Shown here: positions 48,901-64,000 of the stretch, piece by piece
How positions within the stretch are numbered: position 1 is the stretch's first letter
Layout of the letters: each line of letters starts with the position of its first letter
Assembly (NCBI RefSeq): GCF_964199755.1
Contig: NC_133903.1
Location: 4,543,001 to 4,607,000, forward strand
DNA from: Larus michahellis
Lineage: Eukaryota > Chordata > Aves > Charadriiformes > Laridae
Length of the DNA stretch: 64,000 bases
Direction: 5' to 3'
Position numbers and translations under genes: made by a program
Notes under the pieces: generated by a model
The model's database searches: none
Told to the model about the DNA's origin: nothing
What the model saw: the letters and a program-made list of their open reading frames with translations, nothing else

Positions 48901-51350
48901 TGTCACCGACACTAAGCCAGATGGGGGGACACTCTCAGCCTGGCCCAGGGTGGCCATTTTAAACCTCCTAGTCCCCCCACAACCCCTGGCTATTTGTGTG
49001 CTGGAGAGGAAGAGGAGGTGGTAGCCAGGGGACTGCTTATTCCCTACAGATCTCCTTTGAGTCTTGCCCATTGCTGGTGGCTTCAAGAGCCAGGAGACGG
49101 CTGAACCAACTCCTCTACCGCCCTTCCTGTGACAGGCCCCTCGGCATTTCCCCACCTCTGTGAAACAGCGAGGGGCGAACCAAGCCCTCTGAAACGCAAT
49201 CACGGATAAACTGTAGTTTTAAAAAAATCCCCCATCTTCCAGCGCCTGGTGTTCCTGAGAGGAAACCACCCTGGGCTCCCCCCTGCTTGCTGGAGTCGGG
49301 AGCAGTGAGTAATGCTTGCAGGCTTCCCTGCCCGGCACTGCATTCTTTTCCCCAGCATGTAATGGCCCAGAGGAGGAATAAACCGAGCCTTGCTGGAACA
49401 GCCTGCAGAGTAGCCCTGTGTGCCGTGGCCTCGCGTCGGAGAGGCATCGGGAAGGGTTGTGAAAGGCTCAGCCTCATTTTACTGGGGGGCTGGTTGCCTG
49501 AACAGCAAGTGAAATAGGAAGAAAGGAGAAAAAAAACCACCCTGCGAAGTGCTAACTAACAGAAAGCCTCGTCTGCTGCGCTCTGGAGCATGAAAATCAG
49601 CTGGGCTCCCCTGCGCCCAGTGGCTCTGCACCATCCCATCGCTCGCCCTCTCCCTGTGCCCACACGCTGCCCACCTGAGCTGCTCTCGGCCTCGGCGTTT
49701 TGCTGCTCTGTGGTTTCTCTCTCACCGCCACCATCATCTCTTCTGGTTTTTTTTGTGTCTCAACACATTTTTCCACCACGATCGGTGACCATTTCAGGGA
49801 AGCCTGAAGAAAAGCACCCCATTTCCTTACTGCCATCATCTCTTCTTGCCTCCCAGCCTTTTTCCTGCCCCACTTCCCCCAGCTCCCCCCCTAGGAGCTG
49901 CCATTGCCTCCTCCTCACTCCATTTCCCCGAGACCTCAGGTTATAAACCCAGTTTGGGCCTTGTTGCACCAACCTGTTTCGCCTCCTCTGTTGCAAACTG
50001 GTGCTTCCAGTAACTTGTCTGCCCAGCCCAACGCCTGCACCTACAGCCCTGCCAGGCTCCTACTGCACCCAGGGCAGCCGGGAGGGATGCTGGGGAGATG
50101 AAGGGCAGAAACCGGCAGGTCCACCCTGAATACAGAGTGATGCCGGAGCAGGATCAGGCCAGGAGGAGGATTAAAGAGCCAATGGAGCCTGTTCCTTGCC
50201 TTTCATCTGCTGTGAGCATGACACAATCACAGCCATTAGCTCTTCAAAGACAGGCAGCTTGGAGGAGCCTTGGGAAGCCAGCACCTCTTTGAGCGGGGCT
50301 CCAAGGTCTGGTTTGCCTGAGTTGGCAACTTGCGGTGTCACCTGGCTTTGCTCTCCCTGGTCCCCTCTGTCTCCTTCCTTCCACAGCAGCAGCTCCAGGC
50401 TTTGCTGTGCCCAACAGGATCTCAGCTCCCAGCACAGCTTTGCGAGGATCCCTGCCGTGGCTGCTCCTTTTCATGAAACTGGAGAACTTGATCTATCAAA
50501 CAAGGCTGAAGTGTGACAGAAGGCTCAGAAGCGCAGAGGATGGGGACAGAGTTGAGAAGCCATGCAAACCTCCTTCCTGGCAGAGGCTGGGCTAGAGGCA
50601 GGTACCTGCACCGCCCACAGCAAGTCCTGGAGCTGTGGCTGTCCCTCACCCTGCAAAGAGCTTCTTCCCTCCCCACACCCTTTTCCCAGCCCCACCCCTG
50701 CCCAGCCGTGTCTAACAGCCTGGTGGCCCTGCTCAGTTTTTTCCACTTCAGAGAAGACTTTCTCTTGCTTTCACCCGAAATCCGCTCCACCCAGGAAGGG
50801 GCCTGCCGGAGAGCATGAGTCGCACAGCCTGAACTCGGGGCAAACCAGCAGGACAGACAAGCTCAGGCAGCCGGCACAGGGAGAAGAGGGGACAGTGCCC
50901 CATGGGCTATGGAGGAGGGCTGCAGAGTAGCCAAAAGGGCCTTGGCTACAGAAGCCACCTGCTTTAGCATCATGTTTATGGCACCACCACCACTGATTTC
51001 ATGAGGCCAAAGCCAGTCATACCACACTGCAGAGGAGAGACACACGCACACAGGGCAGCATTTCAGAAGGTGCAGTTGGATCCCCACTAAGCCCAGCTCC
51101 TCCAGCAGCTCCTGACTGCACACAGGGGCAGTATCTGAAGAGCTCCAGCCTTAGAGACCTGCAGGTTTGGCAGGCTCAGCTCTTCCCCACTGTATCGCCA
51201 CAAGCCATCTGGCTTGTAGACCAGAGAGCCCACAGCACCAGCCCCAGTCAGATAGCTCATCTGTGCAGCCTGGCAAGGCTAGATCGGAGCACGTAGTAAC
51301 TGTCAAAAAAGCAGCATGGAAGAAAGAAAATTAACAGTCAACACCAGTCA
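46000..51350. other. Intergenic DNA between FBXL18 and ACTB
   Basis: No gene recognised. It holds a small perfect hairpin (GGCTCCCCC at 47118-47126 against GGGGGAGCC at 47135-47143) and mixed-composition unique sequence. Confidence 0.6.
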
Positions 51351-51357
51351 AGCCTCT

Positions 51358-56025
<4,668 letters not shown>

Positions 56026-56047
56026 GCCGCCCGCCGCCCGCCCCGCC

Positions 56048-56117
56048 TTTATATGGGGCCGCCGCCGCCGCCGCCTCGCCATAAAAGGAAACTTTCGGAG
56101 CGCGCCCTTCTGATTGG
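56048..56117 (-). promoter_or_regulatory. ACTB: ACTB core promoter: CCAAT box, CArG box, TATA box
   Basis: On the minus strand, in order: CCAAT (56117-56113); the block GCGCGCTCCGAAAGTTT; a perfect CArG box CCTTTTATGG (56088-56079), the SRF site; a GGC-repeat spacer; and TATAAA (56053-56048). Order, spacing and most bases match the chicken beta-actin promoter, well known from the CAG expression promoter. The TATA context (CCCATATAAAG) differs from the chicken one. GC boxes lie upstream at about 56140-56215. Confidence 0.95.
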
Positions 56118-57081
56118 TCCCCGCCGCGCCTCCCCGCCTCGTGCCGCCCCGCCTCCTTCTCCCCCCCCCCCCCCTCCCCTCCCCGCGCGCCGGCGCGCCG
56201 CCCCGCCCGGCGCGCGCGGTAGCGCCCCCCCCAAGAGAAATAATATGGGGGGGGGACACACACAAAACAAACCGGTGGGGTGCAGCCCCCCCCACCCCTC
56301 CGCTTTCACTCTGGGGAACGGGGCTTGTTGCCCCCCTCCGTGGTCCCCCGGGTGTCGCTTCCCCCCCAAGCGCCGCGACCCATAGACAAAGCCCCGCGGA
56401 TGGAAGGTGGGGGGGCCGGGGTTCGCCCCCGGGCTGTGCGGGAGCCGGGGGGGGTGTACGCCCCCTCCCCCCCCCCCCCCGGCAGGGCATGGGGGCACTC
56501 CCGGGGGCACCGTGGAATGGGGGGGGGGGAGTCCTGCCTGCTCCTGCCTGCAGCGCTGCCCATCACCTGCACACCCCCCGGGGGGGGGGGGGAGGCAAAC
56601 ACCAGTCACCCCCAGTGGGTCCCAGCCCCGAACGGGGACCAAGTTCAGTGCTGATGTCAGCAGGCGGCGGTGACAGGGCTCCTGCCGGGCCGGCGGCCCT
56701 TGAACCCGCCCGGGGAACGTGGCGGCCGCCGTCGGGCACCGGGAGAGGCCGTGTCCCCTCCGTGGTGGCGGCACCCGGGAGAAGGAGCTGCTCCATCGGC
56801 CCCGACTGGGGCTGGGGACCCCGCTCCCCGGCCTGCCCCGGCCTGGCGGGGGTCAGGGCGGGAGCAGCGATTTGGTTCGCTTTGGGCAATATTTGTTTCT
56901 TTCCTCTTTGATCCCAAATCTTGCCGGAGCAGGAGACGTGGCTCCTGCCCGAGCTGCCGCTCTGCAGTCCCCCTCTCCGGCTGTCACCGACACACGGCGG
57001 CGTGAAATAAAGGCGAGGGCAGCGTCCGCGGAGCAGCAGCGACAAGGGGGGATTTGTGTCCCCAGAGCGTTGCGCGAACAC

Positions 57082-57112
57082 GGGCTGATTAATCAAGTTA
57101 ATTAAGCAGCCC
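57082..57112. repeat. 31-bp near-perfect palindrome with homeodomain cores
   Basis: Arms 57082-57096 and 57098-57112 pair at 13 of 15 positions around a single G. They contain GATTAATC and TTAATTAA and are bounded by GGGCTG...CAGCCC. Confidence 0.85.
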
Positions 57113-57863
57113 TGTAAGTAAAGTACCAGCAGCAGCAGCCGCCACTCGCAATCTGTTGCTGGTTGGGAGCAACACAGACTTCGGCGTGGGGACCTTGCAT
57201 GTCTAATCTCCGCGGTTTGAAAACAGCAAGGGGGGGGCGGGGGTTAAGATCTGGGGGAAAAAATGCTAAAAATGCCTGCTCACCGTGGGACACCCCTTGC
57301 TCGGCATCGCCGGGGGGGTGGGCTGGGGGAGCCGGACCTGCCATCGGGGTCTTGCAGCCCATGCCGGCGATCTCTTTGTCACCGGGGAGCTGCAGAGACC
57401 ACCATGAGGATGAGGATGGGGCCTGGAGGATGGGCCCCCTCCCCAAACTGCCAGCTGCCCTCCCCAGCAGGGCATCTGGCCGAGGGGGGGACCCAGGTGT
57501 TATCATCCCCCCCCCCCAGCATCACTCCCTGCTGCAGGACAAAGAAAGGAACAGAGCAGCAGGAGGAACCTGCAAAAGCCTGCTGAGATGGAGATTTGCA
57601 GTTACCTGGGGGGGGGGGGGGAGGTTTGGGAGGAGATGGGACACTGTGCATGGATGGGGACACGAGGAGCAGCCCTTTTCCCTGGGATGGCGTTCCCTTC
57701 CCCAGGAGCACCTTGCCCAGGAGCTGCTGGAGGTGCCCCCAAACCCAGCACCACGGGTGTTCCCAAATGGGTGCTTCGGAGGGGATGGCGTGGAGAGGAG
57801 AGACAGCAGCCCCGTGGGCTCTGCTGGGCCGCCCCAGGGCCATGCCTCGTCCCTCAGGGCAGA

Positions 57864-58020
57864 GGTGGCCATGGTGATGGACGTGCCCACCCAGGCCACC
57901 TTAGGACCACGTCATCCCCTCCACACTGGTGGTGGCCATAGTAATGGACCTGCCCTGCCAGGCCACCTAAGGACCATGCCATCCCCTTCACGCTGGAGGT
58001 GGCCATGGCAATGGAGCAGA
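57864..58020. repeat. 67-bp tandem repeat, about 2.3 copies
   Basis: Units at 57864-57930 and 57931-57997 match at about 56 of 67 positions without gaps, and a partial third unit starts at 57998 (GGTGGCCATGGCAATGGA). The period is not a multiple of three. Confidence 0.85.
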
Positions 58021-58164
58021 GATAGTCCAGCACACGGGGACTGTCCCCACGGGAAGCCCTTGGTGGAAGGGGACCCACAGATCTGCCTTTGCACGGTCAT
58101 TTCCCTGCCACCTCGGGTGGATCGTGCGAGATCTCTGTATCGCAGCTTCCCTTGCAGTAAAATG

Positions 58165-58275
58165 GGAGTCATCACTGGTAATTACCTACCTCACAAGGAA
58201 TTAATTAATGTTTGCGCTCTACTTTGAAAAGGCTGATTATTAATTAGAAGATTATACGTCAAATAAGGGGAGCCA
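58165..58275. promoter_or_regulatory. TAATTA-rich candidate enhancer between ACTB and the right edge
   Basis: GGTAATTACC, GAATTAATTAATG and TGATTATTAATTAGAAG give a cluster of homeodomain cores within 110 bp. Inferred. Confidence 0.35.
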
Positions 58276-61200
58276 CAAGGCATGGGTACAGCCTTGACGG
58301 CCCTTGCGGGCGTAAAGCATCGTCCACGAACGCGCTGATAAGGGCTTTGCAGGAAACGGCAGCAGGAAAACGTCCTACGATAGCACTGGGGTGATGGGTT
58401 TGGGATGGGCAACGTCAGCAGGAGCTCAGGACCAGGTGGGGAGGCCACCACGGCTCACAGGGGTTTTAGCCAGCTGGATGGGGCATGCATCAAAGGGATG
58501 GGATGCTCCGCTGCATCCCCATGAGCTGGTCGGGTGGAACGGGGCTGGGGAGCCACAGATGCGAGCCAACCCATTAAGTGGGGAAGGGAATTACCGGGCA
58601 ATTAGCGTCTCTTGATTATCGGACTGAATCAGAAAGCAATCAATCCGCCAGCATCCGGCGGGCAGTAACACCAGCTCTGCGTCTCCTGGCTTTGGAGGGG
58701 GCAGTGGGATTTGGCCTCGGTGGGGAGGGCAGGATGTGGCCCGCAGCACATGGCTGGGCCACCGCTTCCTCCCAGCCTGAAGCCACTTTAACAGCGAAGC
58801 CACCAGCCAGTCACCGTGTTCACCACCCAGCCCATGCACGGTGTGAGGGACCAAGCTGGCTGCTCCCATCAGCTCCTGGGGTGTCGCAAGAGCCGAGAGG
58901 AGGGAAAGGGGAACTGAGCAAAGAGCTCCCTGGCCGCCGTGTTACCCTGGGGCACACGTTGCAGGCTCCCGAGTTTCCTTGTTTTGCTTCACTTCTCCCT
59001 GCTTGTCCTTGGCACTCGACTCGCCCCAGCTCCGGACAAAACTATCCAGGGGAGGATCCGCCTGCCCTTCGCTGGCTGATATGGCCGGGCTTGAATTTCT
59101 GCACTTGTGGGACAACACGCGAGCTGTCCTTTCCAGCCCTTCCCTTAGAGCAGAAGCTCTTTGCCCATGCGGGCACAGCATCTGCCACGCTTTTGGGGAG
59201 AGGAGGGGGGGGGAAATAATCCTGGCAGCTTTTGGGGCTGGCTTGAATTTCTGCACAGCCCCTTCAGTGCCAGCTCCTCCATCGCTGCCCCCGCCATGCG
59301 CTCGGGCCTCCGTTCTCTCCCTCCTGCCGTTGTGACAATGGGAAAAGAGGTGGAAACTTCTGAAATCAGCCCAGTCGCTTTAAATCACCCTCCTGCAAAA
59401 ATCACGGACGTTTTTCGGAGCGTTGCCTTTCCCCTCCCTTCCCGTTCCCCAGGGGGGAAGAGAGAAAGCTGCTGGCCACATCCCCTGTTTCGCAGGCACA
59501 GGGACCATCCCAGCGCCTTCCTCTTTTTCACTTCACTCCTTGCAGCCATCAGCTCCAACGGGAATTTGCAGGAGGTGGAATCTCAGCAGGAACCCCAGGC
59601 CCATCTCCCCCTTTGGAGGTGTTTGGGGGCCTCCCCACAGTCCCCACGTCTCCCTTTATGTGTCCCACATTCAGCGTTAAACCCTGAAGAACCCCCCCTC
59701 CCCTGAAATTTTTCTGACTGGTTGTGTTGCATTCCCGATGCTAGCTCATCTCCAACGAGCTGCATACTCCCCTCTCCCCCTTTAAGCATCACTCCCCGCT
59801 CTCGTACATCCCTCCCCGAGGTTCCTGCTCCTTTGTATTGATCCTCGAGCTCTTTCCGATTTATCAGTGCCTTTTGCAGGGAGAGATGAAAGCCTTTCCC
59901 TCTGCGGACCTCCGTGTGCAAGGGACCATTCTCCCCCAATCCACTGTGTCTGCGGTGCATCGAGCATCTCCCCCATCCATCCACAATGGAGATAAATCAT
60001 TATATTGTATCACGCTGGAAAACTGTATAAATTCATCGCTTTCCATCTCTGGGCCACCGATAGACATCCCGTGCCAGGTTTTGCTGATGCTGCTGGAAAG
60101 GGCACAGCCCTGCCCAGGTACTGGAGGTGGTAGAAGGGGACACGTGCCTGCTGTCCCTGATAACAGGACCTTGCTGGAAGGGTTGAAGCCCTGAGCAGTG
60201 TTTTTTCTCCCCCCATTTCCCCAGCCGTGCCTGTCCTCGCTGCCCCCAGCCCCATCTCTCCGTGCCCTCCGTTCCTTCTCCAGCGTACCCCCAGGGCTGG
60301 TCCCTGCGCTGGCATTTCCAGATCGTGATGCTGGCCCCAGGATCCCCCAGCCCACGCAGGCAGCAGGAGACCAGGGCTTTGTTCCCAGCCGTGCAGGCAG
60401 CCGGGGAAGCAGCTGGTGCCGGGGCTGGGCATCCTCTGCCCAGCTCCATCCTGGTCCCCAGCAGCCGTGCCACCCTCCCAACCTCCCCGGGCTGAGCTGC
60501 CTCGGCCGGAGCAGAGCAAAACCCTCCCTTCCCCCACTGGTTAAATGCGCTGCTGGTGCTGTCTTGGTTGACCTTGACAGCAAAAGCCGGTGAGGCCCAA
60601 GCGTTGAATTGTTTTCCGCCCAAGGTCATTCCCCAGCACAGCAAGATTACACCGGCGCGGCCAGACCCCCGGAGCGATGCCGGCCGGGCTCCCAGCCTCA
60701 GCCCTCCTGGCCACCACGCATATCTTTGGGGTCCACTTGTCCCACAGTGATGGGACAGGTATAAGCTAAGCCCTACGCTGGCCTCTTCCCCCTGTGGAGA
60801 GCTTCTCCGCAGGGATTGAGAGCGGCCGAGCAGCTCCGTCCCTCCAGCCTGGCCTGGCGTCAGCTGCAGGGGGTATTTCCTCCAGCTAAAAACAGAAGGG
60901 GAAGAGAAAAAGCTGATGTTCCCTGGGCTTTCTCTGCAAGTCCCGTCCCTCTGGCCCTGCTCACCCCACTCACATCGCCTCCCAAACAGCACTGAATGAC
61001 CCCTCTGCCAGGATGCAGCCCCGGAGGGGACTTTCCCACAAAGGATGCGCCCCGGGATTCGGTTACCTGGCCCGCCAAAAGGCTCCCACACATGTTACAT
61101 GGCGCTATGCCGAGCCGTATGGTGTATTTTCAGCTGCTTCTTAATTACTTTGAGAATTGATTTTTCTCGGTGGCTGACGATAAAGGCAGGGAGGCAGCTG

Positions 61201-63880
61201 GATGGAGTTTTCCGCTTGTACCGTACCTAGGAAATGAAACAGATCCTGGGCTACCCAGGCACGCCGGGAAATTCGCTTTGATCTCCGTTGGGCTAACGGC
61301 ACTTTCCACCCGGGGGCTTCAAGCCTGTGGCAGGGGTGACCTGTCCCACCTCGGAGAGGGAAGGGAAAAGCACTGCCTTAATTTTCCATGTGGGAAACAG
61401 AGCAGAGAGCGGGAATGCCCGTTGCTCCAGGTTGGGATGGCTCTCCCACCTGGGCCAGGTAATATACAGCACTTCTGACTCTGCACGCAATTCTGCTTTG
61501 GGTTTTGGGGGTGTCATCCCTGTTTATCTCCAGCAATGGGGGGGTCACGTTGGCTTAGCGGTTAAATGGAAGAGAGGGGTCTGAGACAGCCCTGCTGCGC
61601 TGCTGGGGCAGCCCTGAGTGCCCACCGACGGGGACCCCCCACCCCCCCGACGGTCCCAGACCCGCACCCAGCTTCCCTGCCCGCGGGCGCAGGGATGCTC
61701 GGGGAAGGGTGGGGTTTGCCCGTTCCTCGAAGGAGGGATGCGGAGGCACGCGTCCCAGCCCCAGCCCTGCCCGGGCTGGCCCCCCCCCCGGCTCTGTTTG
61801 CGCAGCCGGTGCCCAGCCCTGGCACACACGGCTCGCCCCAGGCGGGGAGTCGGTGGTGGAGGAGCAGGACCTCAATGCCCCATCCACTCCCCGTGCTCCT
61901 CCGGGTTTAAGAAACCCTCAGGGGTGATTTGGCCCGTACGGAGCACTTGGCCCTTTCACCAGAGCCACCAGAAAAGAAACCCAGCTGCCGTCCATCTCCC
62001 CCCACCTTGGCTCCCCCCTGGGGAGCGGTCGCAGGGGAGGAGGACCGGGAGGTTTTCACCCAGTGCTGGGCAGACTGGGCTCGTTTTTGGTCCCCATGGC
62101 AGGGATAACAGTGGGGTGACGTCGCTCCCGACGGGCAGTCGGCAGGGGAAGGGGAGAGCCCGTGTGCTCCGCAGGGTGATGCCGCTCCCAGCCAGCCCTT
62201 CTGCTCTGGCTCTTGCCAAGATCAGCAGCAAACCCGGGGGCAAGCCAATTTTTGCCAATACCGGCAAACTTCCAACTGCATCATCCCTCCGGTATCATCT
62301 GGAGACCACTCCGCGCACAAACTGAGCACGACAGAAAACCACCACCACAAAGCCTGTGTGCGGAGGCACCCATCCCCGCTGCGTTTTATTACCCCCTCAG
62401 CCCAAAATTTCCATCCCTCACTCGAGACAGTGTTTCCGCGTGTGCTTGCTTTGGCTCATTTCACACATTCCTGCTGGCAGGGGATAAGATCTCGAGAGAA
62501 AGGCAAACCAAAGCCGTGGGCGCCATGTGCTGACTGTCACTTCCCTGACGCATCCAGGTGCCCTGCCTGCTCCTCACCAGCTCTGATTGCAGAAACACCC
62601 TGATGCTCTTCCCACCGCGGGCTGGTCCGTGGGGTGGAGATCCGAAAGGAGAAAGTGTGATGGGACTCGGGTGGTTCTGTGAGTTGTCAGGTCCGCCCTG
62701 CTCCCGAGGAGGAGGACGGCAGACCTCTGCTCTCGCCTGGCACCAGGGTCCCTTTGCCACCCTTGGGTGCCATCTCCACTGTCCCATGTGGGTGCTGCGG
62801 GCACAGGCGGGTGTTGAGCCCCTCTGGGGTGCTGGAGGTGTTATCGGTTCCGAGAATATTTGAAAAATGCACTTAAGTCCCATTAAAACCTCGAGAGCTC
62901 GCAGGCGGCATTCACCAGAGCAGTGGCACCACCCTGGGGACTCCCCGCCTGCCCCAAGGGACCCCCTGCTCGCACATGCAGGATGGTGTATGAACACATC
63001 CCTCCCTCCTCTGGCCCCTAACAAGAAACTGGGTTAAGATAACCATATTCCCGCTCTCTTCCCTTCCCCGTGCTGGAGCTGGACCCGTGCAGGGGTTGCA
63101 GAGGTGGCTTCCAGACCTCCTCCACCGCTGGAGCACCAGAGGCAGCAGAGCTGCAGAGGAAGCCAAGCAGATACAGGGGCCACAGCGGGGCTTAGACAGA
63201 AAATGGGCTGAGACATGAAGCGTGGCTGCTGCCTCTACAGCTTTTTGGCCCAAGGAAGAGGCAAGCCAGCAGGCAGAAAACCACGGAGTGATTTTCCTAC
63301 AGGGGCTTTGCAGGAGATAATCCCATCCTGGAGCCTCCTTGGTCCCCACACCACTCCCCATGGCCGTGAGATGGCTGCACGGCACCTTTCACTCTCTGGG
63401 AGCCCTTGTTCTTGTTTTGCAAGAGCTCGGAGCTGGTGTGGGGGAGGCGGGGGGGAGGCGGGGGGGAAACAAGCAAGAGGAAGACGCAGCGATCAGCTGC
63501 GGTGCCGGGAATGAGGAAGCCCCGAGTACGGGGCAGCTCCTGCACAGCCTGGGCTCAGTCCTGGTGACAGCCTGGCAGGGCAGGGGGTGTCCCCGTGTCA
63601 CCCCAGCGCCGCCCAGCCCAGGTCCCCCATTCAGGGTGGGTCGGGGGGCTGCTCACCCAGCCCCAAGGGGACCAGAGCCCCCTGCCTGGACCCTGCGGAT
63701 TCCGGGAAGGGTTTTCTCCTGCTCATCCAACACAAGGCAAACTGCTCCACAGCCCAACCCAGACCCTTCCCTCGGCGTCTTCCTCTGCCGCGGAGGTTGA
63801 CAAAAGGAGGAGACATGGGAAGGAGGGAGGTCAGGATGGCGAGGGTCCCCCCTCCTCGCCCGCGAGCACCCACCCCTCTC

Positions 63881-63913
63881 TGGCCACGCGTTTTAATTAA
63901 CGCAGAGTGGCCA
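63881..63913. repeat. Nested inverted repeat
   Basis: TGGCCAC (63881-63887) pairs with GTGGCCA (63907-63913). Inside it GCG...CGC flanks the AT core TTTTAATTAA, with a 3-base AGA bulge. Confidence 0.8.
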
Positions 63914-64000
63914 CGGGACCGACCCACCCAGCAGCTCTCGGCACAGCCCCCAGCCTGGGAAATAAGCCTTAAATGGCAAAACCTGGCCCTGTCTGTGTGT

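Larger units (their letters stand above)
57010..64000. other. Intergenic DNA right of ACTB
   Basis: Upstream of ACTB. By human gene order FSCN1 should lie further right on the plus strand, but its first exon is not seen. It contains the 31-bp palindrome, the 67-bp tandem repeat, the TAATTA island and the hairpin at 63881-63913. Long open frames here look non-coding. Confidence 0.6.

Noticed and set aside
56114-56911. 265-codon plus-strand frame upstream of ACTB
   Set aside because: Pro/Gly/Arg low-complexity product of the CpG island and homopolymer tracts.
57163-58227. 354-codon plus-strand open frame
   Set aside because: It crosses a 67-bp tandem repeat whose period shifts the frame, so repeated units are not read alike. 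There is no domain and composition is GC-driven.
60033-61091. 352-codon minus-strand open frame
   Set aside because: No recognisable motif; overlapping open frames on both strands; Gly/Arg/Trp-rich GC artefact.
61545-61570. tRNA-like GGCTTAGCGGTTAAATGG
   Set aside because: It resembles an A-box, but no B-box or cloverleaf follows.
57010-64000. FSCN1 first exon expected by synteny
   Set aside because: No fascin N-terminal sequence is present; it probably lies beyond the right edge.

Overview
This looks like a bird nuclear genome segment holding two complete, intron-containing genes, both on the minus strand: FBXL18 (coding exons between 45699 and 26703) and ACTB, cytoplasmic beta-actin (about 56025 to 51358). 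The ACTB core promoter (CCAAT box, CArG box, TATA box) is nearly the same as the chicken beta-actin promoter as I remember it. Its 3' UTR carries the beta-actin mRNA 'zipcode', and FBXL18 intron 3 holds a CR1 retroposon 3' end with the tail repeat typical of sauropsids. The promoter and zipcode differ from remembered chicken sequence at several bases, so I infer a bird other than Gallus. The gene order FBXL18-ACTB matches the order I know from human 7p22, where TNRC18 lies beyond FBXL18 and FSCN1 beyond ACTB. Neither flanking gene has a recognisable exon here.

Layout. 1-20900: GC-rich intergenic DNA with long but unconvincing open frames, simple repeats, and several short AT-rich islands dense in homeodomain-, octamer- and FOX-like motifs (candidate enhancers). 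20930-26702: lower-GC DNA downstream of the FBXL18 stop; part or all could be a long 3' UTR, with poly(A) signals near 24780, 23690 and 20935. 26703-45699: FBXL18, five coding exons with consensus splice sites giving 711 residues, plus a phase-compatible candidate alternative last exon, a long imperfect palindrome and a CR1 copy in its introns. 45300-46000: CpG-rich FBXL18 promoter with YY1-type sites. 46000-51350: intergenic. 51358-56025: ACTB, one noncoding and five coding exons, 375 residues. 54430-57000: CpG- and G-tract-rich promoter and intron 1. 57000-64000: intergenic, with a 31-bp near-palindrome, a 67-bp tandem repeat and AT-rich islands.

How the genes relate: they are neighbours without evident functional coupling. 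FBXL18 is the substrate-recognition subunit of an SCF ubiquitin ligase. ACTB is the cytoskeletal actin, controlled by SRF at CArG boxes and by IGF2BP1-dependent mRNA localisation. I saw no prokaryotic features, CRISPR array, rRNA or tRNA gene. I did not find a clear novel multi-gene system. The best leads are the candidate alternative FBXL18 terminal exon, the palindrome at 36891-37032, the palindrome at 57082-57112, and the AT-rich candidate regulatory islands.
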